Below, in pieces: positions 1 to 12,400 of a DNA stretch of 64,000 nucleotides; the stretch's first letter is position 1; each line of letters opens with the position of its first letter. The DNA lies in contig JASAMV010000278.1 of assembly GCA_030248065.1 (NCBI GenBank), positions 62,001 to 126,000 on the forward strand. The letters are read 5' to 3'. Origin of the DNA: Rhynchonema sp. JSB1_4 (taxonomy: Eukaryota; Nematoda; Chromadorea; Monhysterida; Xyalidae). The notes beneath the pieces were generated by a model. That model did no database searches and was not told the origin of the DNA. It saw only the letters and a program-made list of their open reading frames with translations. The translations under genes and the position numbers were made by a program.

Positions 1-952
1 TTTATATGGTGACATTTTATTTAGTGAAACGATGTAGCTGTGCGAGTTTCGCAAATTTCGGCCTGTTTTCATAGACAGGCGAAGTGCCAGGCCGGTCGGC
101 GGTGCGAACACCTCTGGCCAATGTGCCCTCCATGATGAATTTCTGATATTTTTCTCACTGATCCGTCGTTTATCTGCTGGCTACCGCTTCCGCGGTCAAC
201 ATTTTTCTTCGTGTGACCGTATACTAATAAACAGATATTCCGTATCCTAATTTGCATTGTAATTTTCTTCGCATCTATTTTTAGAATGAATCCAACAAAA
301 CCAGCTGCACGACTGCCGGTCGGCCGAACATGCCTGGTAACACGGCGCCCTCACTCGCCATACTTTTCGATCAGTGCAGTATGTTCAGGTCGAGACAGGT
401 TGGTTATTGTTTTGTCATTATTTTAGTCACGGTGTGAGGTGAAAGATCAGCATGGACGGACTTTCAGTCGAATCTCGCTAGCAGGGATCCTGATTTTAGT
501 CCCGATCCCGACTACAACAAGCCGGAGCCCGGACCGATCCGGCATTCTTTTCGGGATCATAATCAGGAAGTATAAATTAATGCCCCGAATTCGAGCAAAT
601 ACATATACTGTGTCTGAATTGTAGTGTATATTTAATACCTGTGTCGTGTGCCAAATGAAACATCAGCCTGTCCTATAAAATGTTGGAATTGTAGGATTGC
701 GCCAGAAACCGATCCCGATCTCAACAAAACCCCGCTAGAGCATTGCGTCCGGTATTTTTTGAACACGAAAGTGTCCATGTTGAATCTCAATTTTGTCGTT
801 GACGTTTGACGCCACACAGTAAACACTTACATTACTTATATATTCTTTACAATGACCAAAAGTGATGTGTCCTGCCAACCGAACGCCGCAAAGGGTGTAG
901 ATTGTACTGACAAACAGTAGTAGAGAGAGTGCAACCGAAGTGTCCTTTCCAG
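1..952. other. Left-end flank, no confident gene
   Basis: This stretch lies upstream of the first recognisable ZP exon. The 5' exons of that gene (signal peptide and start of the ZP-N module) should be here or off the window, but I could not fix them. Two short open stretches could be coding on the plus strand. One is at about 475-575 (Asp/Pro-rich). The other is at about 695-810, after a possible acceptor (attgtag). A copy of the dispersed 10-mer (TGAAACATCA, reverse of TGATGTTTCA) is at 656-665. Confidence 0.3.
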
Positions 953-3900
953 CTCAACCCGCGTGGCATGATGTACTCTGTGACAATGGTGGTCAGTTTC
1001 CACCCCCATTTTATCACCAAGGTCGACCGTGCTTATCATGTCAAATGTTTCTATGGCGAAGTTAATGAAATCGTCACAGTCAACATGGATGTCAGGTTCG
1101 TTTTGTATGGTGACGATGCGCAGGGAAACTTGGTCGAAGCTGGCAACCAACACAACAATATGTTGCACATTTCACTTTACGATGAGAGATACAAAACATT
1201 ATTCTTGAGCATGTACTATTTTGAGCCGTGGCCAGTTTGAATGGAAGTAACGCCTGATTCATTTCGACAACGGGACAATCACGAAAATTTTTCTTCGGAC
1301 CGCATGTTTTGCCGCTGTAGCCTTCGCAGATAAATTTCGCTTTACACTGTTGTTCAGTGGAAATGAAGCTGGCGTGTAGACGTGTCCTACTGTAGTGGGC
1401 AAACCCTGTCGACATATTCACCAAGTCGTAATATATAGTCTTCAGTCGTGATGCTTGCCTTGAACAACATGAAAGGTCACTGGCGCACTGTGGCCACCCT
1501 CATTGCAGTATGTTACCCACATCGCCCGCGTCAAGCGCGATGGCAATGCCTCAATGCACCTATTCGATTCGATCGGGTGGAGTCGACGGGCCGCAAGTGG
1601 AATTCGCCAATATTGGTGACAAAGTGATACATCGATGGGATTGTGACACCGGTTCATGATTTTCTCTTCAGTTTGGCGTGCGGAGGACTTTTTATGGGGT
1701 TCGTGTCCGACAATAGGTCACCGTCGGTCTATGACACCGCGTAATGTTTTTTGATATATTGCAATAATTAATTGGGATTAATATCTTGGGTGTCTCTCTC
1801 TCTCTGCCTCATCTCTCTGCGTGATCACCATATATGTACATGGTCGTCTGCTGGTGCCTTCGCGCTGACGGCGGTCTGGACCAAATAACTGGACGAAATT
1901 CACTGCTGTCACGTTCACGTCATTTTCAGACATGTACAGATTTCTGGTGAAAAGCTGTTACGTCGAGGACGGACAGCACGACCCGGTGGCGGTGGTGGAT
2001 GCAAATGGGTAAAATATTGAAATTAACTTTCTCTAATCAAAGGTTGTGGTGCTTGTGGCACGCACAACGCGTTGATCAACGCGTTGCCACAAGCACCACA
2101 ATTAAACCTCGCTTTGTGCAAGCGCAGCGCAGCCACAAGCAAACCGCGCATTGCGCTAAACTTTGTCTATTGCCAAACTCGGTCCGATTCGGTCACCGCG
2201 TTGCTTCTTATGACAAGGATGCCATTTAGAGATCTAGTGATTTCGCTGGCGAGCGAAATCTTTGTATAATCTGGCGGAATTATAATTTTTACGCTCGTCA
2301 AATTCGGCTCCAGTCTCAAATGTTTTCTGTAATAACACAAGAAGTAACTTCTCCGATGAAAACAGGGCCTATCATCGATCACCAAGTTTTAAATGTTTGA
2401 TTCTTTACACATTTGTAAAAATAATATGTCCTCTTTCGTAGTTGCTCGGTGGATCCGGTTGTGCTCAGTGAAGTTGTGTACGACCCAAATGCGGCCGTGG
2501 CCTACGCCGAAAGTCATCAGTTCAAATTCGCTGATGTTTCACGCATGTTCTTTGTGTGCCAAATCGAGTTGTGTCTGCTGGAGAGCGATGTTTGCGACGG
2601 GGTTGTGGTTAGGAATCTGATCACAAGGATATATATATGTAGTTTATACTCACACTTCTGAACGACATCTTTCGTATATATGGTGTCTTGAAAAACATGA
2701 AAAGTTAATTCTTATGGTATGTTTTTCGGAACATTGTGATTGCTTACCAAATACAAATCATATCAAACTGGTCACGCTATGGTTTGTTGACTTTTGCATA
2801 AGCAACGTTAACGCTGTCCGGGGGCACAACTATCGGCAAAAAGTCGACATAACCTTCATACAAATTGTTACGCAACCATTTCGTCCCTTGACTTGTCTTC
2901 ATAAGTTCGATATCGGCTCATTATGCCTTTACTTAGGTGGCAGACAGAAAAAAATAAATGTTTCTTTAATTTTTTGACATTATTCATATGCTAAAATATA
3001 CCGAATACACTTTCAGCCCCCGACGTGCGGTGCATCCCGTTCATCTCGTTCACGTCGCAACTCGATCCTGATCCGACCCCTGACCCCTCAAGTCATTCAA
3101 TCTTCGTATTTCGGCGCCGGCTCACTTTATCGCGACACCAATCCAAATATCCACATTTCGCCACCGAATATAACGCATTATTCAACCACCAATGAAACAT
3201 CAGCCAGCTTGAATACTGACGAGACCTACAATCGCACGACGACATCGGCACCGTTGAATAATGCTGAAAGTCGCAGATTGGAGCGACCCGAGATTGATGT
3301 CAGGTCCGAATCGGTGACCGTATTTGATCTCGATCAACCCATGCAGGGTTTGATGGAACAAAGTAAGGCGGGTGGGGTGAATACTTGAGACTGAGACCAT
3401 CCACTTAATGGTTGACGTGAAAAAGAGCTTTTAGCCACACGACGTTTTCTATCACCATAAATAGTCGGACATCAACGACAAATCGTCAAGCGTTTCGTTT
3501 TACTATGTGCATGGGGAACAGGGCGTCGTCAGTGTGAATCCGACCATGGTGCTGTATCGCAAAAATCTTTGCATTTTTTTCACAGTTTGACCACTTTTTT
3601 GACTGATGTGATGCATTTGGGAAATCAACTGCCTACACAGCGCAATTAACTGATGTTTCACATGTTGTTTTCATGGGAAGTCAAAATCATGTCGTTTGCA
3701 CACTGTATAGCAACCAAGTTTCTATACCATGGTGATGTTTCATTCGCCACACAATAACACCCCAAACCAATTTGCAGAGCTAATGCAACACCCACAACCG
3801 AACAGCGAGCTATACGCATTAATCACAGCACTCCTTACCGACCCAGTTAATTCGGATTCGGAATCTGAGTGCGGAGGGGTGAACCCCCTGGCGACGGTCA

Positions 3901-4055
3901 TGATCGTACTATTCATTCTGTTGTGCGTGATTATAGCGATTGCCAGTGTGTGTTTATCGATGCACTACCGACGCAAACTGCTGTTGCTGGCGATGGACGA
4001 GATGATGACTCACATATCGCAGGAACACGAATGTGGAATGGTCCACAATAAATAG
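953..4055 (+). CDS. Cuticlin-like ZP-domain transmembrane protein (5' incomplete)
   Basis: Cuticle or apical-matrix protein that would polymerise through its ZP domain outside epidermal cells. Exons read by eye, all phase-consistent: 953-1095, 1509-1651, 1930-2008, 2442-2601, 3017-3376, 3465-3548, 3711-4055 (438 codons). Exon 1 holds the cuticlin hallmark ITKVDRAYHVKCFY. Exon 2 has the MPQCTYSIR and RWDC motifs. Exon 3 has YRFLVKSCYVEDG. Exon 4 has FKFADVSRMFFVCQIELC. Exon 5 opens PPTCGAS and carries a furin-like RSRR about 10 residues later, then a Thr/Asn-rich region with N-glycosylation sites. The last exon has one hydrophobic segment (about 23 residues, ending at YRRK) and a short cytoplasmic tail. 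This order (ZP, furin site, membrane anchor) is standard for the family. The N-terminal exons are missing. The exon 6 donor (ATG/gtgctg) is the weakest junction. Confidence 0.8.
2044..2101. repeat. Nested short palindrome in ZP gene intron
   Basis: 17-bp arms (2044-2060 and 2085-2101) are perfect reverse complements. They enclose a perfect 20-bp palindrome centred on GATC (2066-2085). It could form a stable hairpin or cruciform. It sits in the intron between ZP exons 3 and 4. No target-site duplication was recognised. Confidence 0.7.
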
Positions 4056-6450
4056 AGCTAAACGGTGTTTACCATCTTTGTGGTAAACAATTTTGTGCGC
4101 CATCACAATGGCCACTTATTACGAAAATTTCATGCTACAACTGATCTTGCGGATCTCATAATTAGACCTGATGCACCTCAATTGGAGCCAAGTTTGGTTG
4201 CTTCTAGCATAGTAGACCTGCGGATGTATTTATACGTATAAGATTGTTCAGTTCGCTATATCGCTAATCACAGCCGTATACACTGTACTTTTATTTACGT
4301 AATTTATTCACTGTGTGCGGTCTGCAACTTGTCTTCACCGGTGTTTTCTGGGTAAAAGCGTGCAGCGCTGCTGGTTCCGCCGCCTTTATTATGTAGATAT
4401 GCGTATGAATATAAGGTATCTTTGCCAGTTTCAAACGTGGTTTTGGAAAAAAACGAATGAATGATGCAAACGGAACAAATTAATGAAAACCGACCAATTT
4501 TCAAACAAGCACTAGGTAAGAGCGATTTTTCAACAAAGTAAAAAAGCACTACCGGATAAAAATCGTAGATTTTTTTCGGCTGCAATGAAAACCTACATTT
4601 TTCTTTGTTTCAGTTGTTGGGCCAAATTAACACAAAAATTTGAATCGGAATTTTGAAATTCAAAAATTGCTGATTCTTTATGAACTTTTGGTGCAGGAAT
4701 CAGGTGCCAAGCCAAACTAAAATGCAAGCCACATGACAATTTCTTGAGACCAACTTATATTTAAGTGGAACTAGTATAGTTCGTCCATCAGCTCATGTAA
4801 CTTTGTGTTTCTGCTGGCTGGCTTGTTCCCTTCCTCCACGTTCTAATGAAAGAGAAATTGAGGGTGACCGACTTTGCAAAAAAAGCTGAAAAAATAGGTT
4901 AGAATGTGTCGAAAAAGATTGAATTCGATCAAATTTAATGTTAACTCAAAATAAAATGGATAAAACACGTTGATTTCAAAAAGAAATCACAATTTTGGAA
5001 CAAAAATAATTTTTTCGGAAACTCAATTTCTCTTTCATTAGGACGTGAAGGAAGGGAACAGGTCGGCCAGCAGCATCACAAAGTGACATGAACTGATGGA
5101 CGGACTATGCCTATGTACTCCAAAACAAATCTTTAACCCTTCCCACAATAAATATTTCACAATTTAGATCGCCAGGAGCTCCATCTAGCAGTCTGATTGA
5201 AAAATGTCAATTTTCAACCCTTTTTTCTCATAGAGCCGCTGATAATTTATAGGAAAGACTCGGGCACGTTGTACAATCGGAAGAGTCGCATTTCTAACCA
5301 CCACAACAACAGTGGTAAACAGTAGCTCAGCTGTACGTCAACAGCACGCAACCGGCAATAGCACACGTATACCATACTGAGGAGGAGGAGTGAACGCGCA
5401 TGCCGAAATGGAGGTGCATGTTTGGCTGCTTAATCGTCCGATGCACCGGTTCACCCAATGCACAAAACTGGGCTCAGACATTTGGTTTTCAGGAAATTTA
5501 ACTCTGTTTTTTTTTGTAAATTTCAGCCTCTCTGAAGGTCTCAATGCAACTGCACTTTTCACAGTTCACTGTTGCACGGTTTAGTGGTGCTCTGGTGTTG
5601 TAACACATTACGCAGATCTTGCGCTCAACGCGCCAGCAGCCAGCGGCAACACTCATACATGTTGTTTCAAAGTTTCAATTCAATCTGCAGTCACATTGAA
5701 GATATTGAATCACGAATTGAAACTTTGAAACAACTGTACGAGTTATTTGACAGACGGTTATTCAATTCGACCATCAGAAATCACCGATATTTCCAAATTT
5801 GGATGCTTGCGCTTGTCCAATCTTGGGAATTTCGAGATAAAAATGTACGCGAGTGTTTTACTACGCGGTGTGTGCAGTCCAAAAGTAAAAATTTGAATTC
5901 ATAGCATATCACATATACAAAAATGTAAGTTGGTCCTGTTTCGTTGGAAAAGCCTCACTACTTCTCTGTTCAGTTGCGAAATTGGTTTGCATGGTGTTTC
6001 ATAAGTTATGCGATTTTATTTCGTTCGTTTGTCCAAAATGAAACGGTGGTCGCCTGAACAACGAATAAAATAAACAACAACTTATCAGGCTATCCTATGC
6101 ATCTGCATTACGCAAGCAATCAATGTTTCGTATAACATGCCGCAGAGGAGTGCTACAAAAGTTGGCGACTCTGCGCGCGAGTAAAACAGCACGGATAATG
6201 GGTAAAACCCAGCGCCTATGTATGTCATGACAACAGCCTGATGACATTACAGTGTGGGTACACACCAAGCGCTGACTCATATACCAAACCCAGCAACAAC
6301 TTTACTAAAATTTCGCGCGCACACACGTGGTGGCAATTGGTTTTTTGCAAAATAGCTGCTTTTCAAGTTAACACAGACGATTGGTAACTAATAGCCGAAC
6401 TTTCAGAAATTTTTGTCCAAAATATATCGTTAGCAACAATAATCTCGAAA
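4056..6450. other. Intergenic region between ZP gene and flotillin
   Basis: No gene recognised in 2.4 kb. It contains one MITE-like element (4776-5108) and AT-rich DNA. A short inverted motif near 5660-5735, where a segment of about 13 bases reappears reversed, makes an unsupported 110-codon open frame. The flotillin promoter and 5' UTR should be at the right end. No TATA box or trans-splice acceptor was identified with confidence. Confidence 0.4.
4776..5108. mobile_element. Foldback/MITE-like element, about 333 bp
   Basis: The ends are inverted repeats: left ATAGTTCGTCCATCAG (from 4776), right CTGATGGACGGACTAT (to 5108), differing at one base. The inverted similarity extends inward for about 90 bp; TTCTAATGAAAGAGAAATT near 4840 recurs reversed near 5025. 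It has no coding capacity, so it looks like a non-autonomous DNA transposon. A TA target duplication is possible but not certain. Confidence 0.65.
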
Positions 6451-9400
6451 ATGTTTTTTCGCACTTCCGGTCCGAACAAGGTCATGGTTGTCAGTGGTAA
6501 GTAAAAACGCTTTCCATGTTTTTATGAGGATTTTTCACTTTTTTCTTCATTTTCCCAGGTTGCGGTCATTCAGAGCCGCTCTACATCGTTGGTGGGTCGA
6601 AATGGGTTTGGCCGTTTGTGCAGAAATGTCAGAAATTGTCGCTGAATGTAATGACGCTTGAAATCAACAGTGCTCGCGTCTACACCAAACACGGAGTACC
6701 GATTTCGGTCACCGGAGTCGCGCAGGTGATGTTTCACTGTTTTTTGAATGCATTTGTTCGAATGACTGTTTACGTACACGTATCCCGCACTGACGATGCC
6801 ATTGGTCCACCACTTGCAGTATTTGTGAGTTGGAAATGAGCGCCGACAGCGTCCAGAAAAAAACAGTGGGTCCACAGAAAACAATCACCAAAAGTCACTT
6901 ATCGAATGCAACAGGTCAACAGACTGGGTAAACTTGTGAAACATCAAAACTACTGATTTTCAAGGTGAAAGTGCCGGGTCAAAACAAGGACATGCTGCGC
7001 ACCGCGTGCCAACAATTGTTGGGCAAGAAAGACGAGCAAATACAGCAATTGGCACTGGAAACTGTTGAGGGACATCAGCGGGCAATTATGGGACTCATGA
7101 CCGTTGAGGTATGAACTCTTGCTGGCACCCTCCCTGCAACATCAGGTTCATTTCTATGATCAGTATCACACCCCAAGTTTGGTGATCGCATTCCAAGATC
7201 TGCGTTGGCCAGGTGACTTTTTTCTCATTGACTATTTCCCAATTTTATGCGCCACCCACTCAACTGGGGTGAACGTGCTGTTCATGACCGACACTGTAGC
7301 TGCCAGACAGCAACTTTTACGCTGGTGGAAATCAGTGTGGCAAATTTCGCAACGTTTCTGGATGAGAATTAGGCAGAATGGATATTCCAGTCGTATCTGC
7401 GATCACAACAGACAGGGGAGACACTCGCCGTGTTCAAGCTGCACACAGATTCGTGCAAATTTCAGGCTTAAGTCTCTCAATTTCAATTTCAGGAAACTCC
7501 CATTCAGCTCCCACCGTCCCCACAGCTCCCACACTTTACAGCCCCTCCTATTCAGCCCCCACCTAGCTTCAGCCCCCTCCTATGCAGCCCCCACCCAGCT
7601 TCAGCCCCCCTCATATTCAGCTCCCATCCGCTTCGGCCCCCTCCTATTCAGCTGTCGATGGTTGGTCTCCAGGTCGGAGCTTGCGCGGATTGCCTGAGTC
7701 AGGCGTGGATGCTGCTGGTTCTGTTCTGTTCGAATAAATGCGCTCGTGCCGTAAGGTCGGAGCTCGTTTGCGTGCATTAGCTCCAGAATTACCACAGTTG
7801 TCCGAGTGCAGCAGTGATCCAAGAAGAACAGCTGTAGCAATGAGCCATTCGCGGTTTCACTTCAGATCAGTTCATGCTTGGACATGGATGGCTTAAAGGA
7901 TCTCCGCCATATACATATATGCGACCGAAACCAATCTCAATGAGACTTGGCACCGTAAGTGGGCTTGGTCCAAAACACTCACGGCCAAGAAGATTTTTTC
8001 CCATATCAGCTCCCTGTCTGAGCCTGGAGGGCTAAAAGGTAAAAAAATTTTGACCCTACCTCAGCACCTTAAAATTAAAATATCGATCTGTTTCGCATAT
8101 TCCTTGTGTGCAGTTTGTTCACAAATTTTTCATAAACGCCTTGGGTCTAATTTAGAACTATATTCACTTTTTTGGCACTACCACAGCTCGCGCTATTTTG
8201 CCAAAACCACGGAAATTTTCGAAAAAAAATTTTCCGTTGTATTTTCCGGTCACATAGAAAGCACACAGAGCTTTTATATAAAGTAGGCAAGAAAGCCCGT
8301 ATATCATGCTATTCAGGCGATCAATGACTAATTTTCCACCGCTGATAAGTTTCGACAAAAGCTCGCTCAACTGTGGTGAACCTCAACTTTTGTGCCATTT
8401 TCTGTGGATCCCAAGCACACTTCTATCTTATATTTTCCTATTTTAGTAACAATGTACCGAGGTGATATATGGCACGCTAGATAGTAAAAATATAATTGTT
8501 GTTAATTATGTGCAAATCTAGGTTGGTCCGGCTGCATGCTTGGAGGTACGAGCAATAAATGAGTTTTACACAAAATTCATAATTTTAGCAAATTTTCGCT
8601 TCCTTCATATTTTTAGCCTACCTACATTTGCGACGGATTTGTGGCTTTTGCTGTCCGATGAAGCCCCAACGTTGTTGTTGTTTATCGATCAAAATCCATA
8701 ATTCTAGTTCTAACGTATCCTGAGAAAAATCATGTTAAGTGAAGGCACCGCAGACGCTGGTCCTGTTGTAAGCCCGGTTGTAGTTCCAAGTCCAACGCAT
8801 GGACCTCAATTAACACGATTTTTCTCAAGATACGTTAGAGCTATAATTTTGAATTTTGATCGATAAACAACAATAACGTTTGGGCTTCATCGGACAGTAA
8901 AAGCCACAATTCATACCCAACTGTAGATAGGCTAAAAATATGACGGAAGTGAAAATTTGCTAAAATTATGAATTTTGTGTAAAATTCATTTATTGCTCGT
9001 ACCTCCAAGGATGCAGCTGGACCAACCTAGATTTGCACATAATTAACAACAATTATATTTTTACTATCTAGCGTGCTATATATCACCTCGGTACATTGTT
9101 ACTAAAATAGGAAAATATGAGATAGAAGTGTGCTTGGGATCCACAGAAAATGGCAAAAAAGTTGAGGTTCACCACAGTTCAGCGAGCTTTTGTCGAAACT
9201 TATCAGCGGTGGAAAATTAGTCATTGATTGCCTGAATAGCGTGATATACGGGCTTTCTTGCCTACTTTATATAAAAGCTCTGTGTGCTTTCTATGTGACC
9301 GGAAAATACAGCAGAAAATTTTTTTTCGAAAATTTCCGTGGTTTTGGCAAAATAGCGCGAGCTGTGGTAGTGCCAAAAAAGTGAATATGGTTCTAAATTA

Positions 9401-12400
9401 GACCCAAGGCGTTTATGAAAAATTTGTGAACAAACTGCACACAAAGAATATGCGAAACAGATTGATATTTTAATTTTAAGGTGCTGAGGTAGGGTCAAAA
9501 TTTTTTACCTTTTAGTCCTCCTGGCTCAGACAGGGAACTGATATGGGGAAAAATTTTCTTGGCCGTGAGTGTTTTGGACCAAGCCCACTTACGGTGCCAA
9601 GTTTCCTTGAGATTGGTTTCGGTCGCGTATATATGGCGGAGCCCCTTTAATCTTTGAGACCAGCATTCCTTATCTCACCTGGCGTTAACTCTTGCCGTCT
9701 TCCAACTGAAGAGAAGGAACCCGACTATATTTGTATGCTGGATATTGTCTTGTCTCGGTTCGGGAAAAGCTTCAGTGCCACAATCGTGAGATATATATGC
9801 TGATTAGGAGAGGGCTGTGTGGGTGGTGGGGGCTGAATAGGAGAACCCTGCAGTGTGTTAGTGTTTTCTATCCATCTACAGCAGTTGTGCTTCACATTTC
9901 AGGAAATCTACCAGGATCGCCAGAAATTCTCGGAGCATGTTTTTGAAGTGGCCAGCTCTGACCTGGTCAACATGGGCATCACCGTGATCAGCTACACGCT
10001 GAAGAACATACATGATGATCAAGGTATCAATATAACAATCGGCTTATAGTAATGTCGTCAAATCATGTCGTCGCATCTTGTCGTGTATTACTTTCGCGCT
10101 CATTTGAGGTTCATCTATTATTGCGTATTCGACGACTTTATTTGACGACATGATTTGCGACAAAAGTATTAGCCTAACACTCGACCCTCTTTATATTTTG
10201 GACAGGACCAGACATTTTGGTTATAACTATGTTCACTGTATACACAGTGTGGTTTTGTTGGTCAGAAGGTTGACGGCAGAGATTATATATGTACGCAGTG
10301 GGTATCAAAATAACGCTCGAAATCCACACATAAGGTCACAACAAAGAGACACTGTCAGAAAGGGCCCATCTTCCATGGCCTTTTCGATACACAACTCATA
10401 AAATTAGGCTATCTGGCGGCTCTGGGCGCGAAACGAGAGGCCGAAGTGAAACGCGATGCTCGACAGGGCGAAGCTGAAGCACACAGAGACGCAAGGATAA
10501 AAGTACGCCTATTTTTAAAAAAATTTGTCTTTTGTAAGTTGTCATCAGCAAACTCAGGTTAAAACTTTGTGATCGATGAGACTGGCTTTATCTTTGGCAT
10601 TTTGTTGTTTTCTTTTTAAATTCTTGACTGAGCCTCTTGACCGCCTTCAATTATCAGGCATTGTGTTAACTGGGAACCTGACCGAGTCATTTCTTTTGCG
10701 TTTGGGTGAGGAGGGGAGGGGCAGGGCGGAAGGCAGAGTACGTCGCGTGTGCATTGTGTCTGCAGCAAAACAAAGCAGCGATGCAGCAAAAGTCATGGTC
10801 ATGGTCTGAGACCGGTCTCAGATATGGAGTTACGAAGTCGGCGATAGCACCATCGTGTTTCTCGAGTGCGAAAACCCCATAAACAACCTTAACATTTCTG
10901 GTAACCCAACTTTTCGGCGAAATTTACTTCGGACAGCACTCTTTCCATACAAAAAGTCGAGGTCATGGTCTGGCACCGGTCTCAGTTGTGAAGTTACGAA
11001 GTCGGCGATAGCACCGTCGTGTTTCTCGAGTACGAAAACCCTCGGGATATTAACATTCCTAATGTTAAATAACTTCTGGGCCCTGACTACTACTTTGTGG
11101 AAAAAAGGGAAAGAACGTTTTTACAAAAATGTCGACTGTATCTTGCCCGCATTCGCCCGTGCGGGACGAAATTTTGGGTCGGCATTTTAAGCCACGGTAT
11201 GTACCTCGTGTGCAAGTTTGAGCTGATTCGGTTGAGTATTGTTGAAATAGCGCACGATTACAATTTTCAAAAAGCGCACTATAGGGAATATCAAGCATAT
11301 GTCGCTTTAGCACTACCGTGCTAGCTCCGACACATGAGCAACTGCCTGATGTTTCACGGATGGGTGTGTTGTAGAACAATCTTTTCAGGCCAAGCCAACG
11401 TCAGACATGGTAGCACTTTCTATTTCGTACAACAAAAACTAACAAATTGTAGCCAAAAGTTACAAGCAATTGTATGTAAATCCACTTTCCACAAGAATTC
11501 TGTCAGTTACAATTTTTTGTAGCTGGATACAATAGAGCTGAAAATGTTTCGATGGCACGATTTTCTTTCGCTTGGGCAAGCATGAAAACGTATGTTTGAT
11601 AAAATTAGTTATTGGTCGCACAATGACTAAATCAGAATTCATCTACCCTGATCTTCAGGTTCAACCTTAACCACTTTGCTATTGGTCGCACAATGATCAT
11701 ATAAGAATTCATCAAATTAATCCTGATTTTCACGTTCAGTCACGCTTAACCACTGTGCTATTTGTGATTCTCACAAAACATTTTCAGCTAAAAATAATCC
11801 AGCAGATCAACCACGTTGGCGCAGGTCTGAAACATTTATTTACTACATGCTTTGTGTGCGATCACGCAACGCAACGTCATTGCCCCGTCACTTTCCCTCT
11901 TTACAATTCAGGAAAAAAATTTGACCAATTCTTATAAAGTCATTGTGCAACCAATACTTGTATTTTTGACAAAACATTTACAGCTAAAAATAATCTAGCA
12001 GATCAACCACGTTGCCGCAGGTGTGAAACATTCTCTTTACTACATACTTTGTGTGCGATCACGCAACGCAACGTCATTGCCCCGTCACTTTCCCTCTTCA
12101 CGATTCAGGAAAAAAATTTGACAAATTCTTATATAGTCATTGTGCGACCAATACCAATAAATTGCTTTTAGAGATCATAAACATTATTTAAAATATCGGG
12201 CCCAGTTCAAATAGTGGATAAACAATCAAATTTTGTCGAGTTAGGACGGTCCCACCGGTGTGCACCCAGCTACAATTTTTCTCTTTCTTAAAATGCGAGT
12301 TACAAAATTTTCTTTTGTAGCTGGATACAATTGTACCCAGTTACAATTGTAACTTCTTACAATTGTATCACTCACAATTGTAACTGAGCGAAGTGACTTT

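Noticed and set aside
836..1657. Minus-strand frames of about 70-110 codons overlapping the first ZP exons.
   Set aside because: Shadows of plus-strand ZP exons, whose motifs and phases are unambiguous.
8164..9498. Mirrored 60-78-codon frames on opposite strands.
   Set aside because: Produced by the two arms of the 1.75-kb foldback element; not genes.
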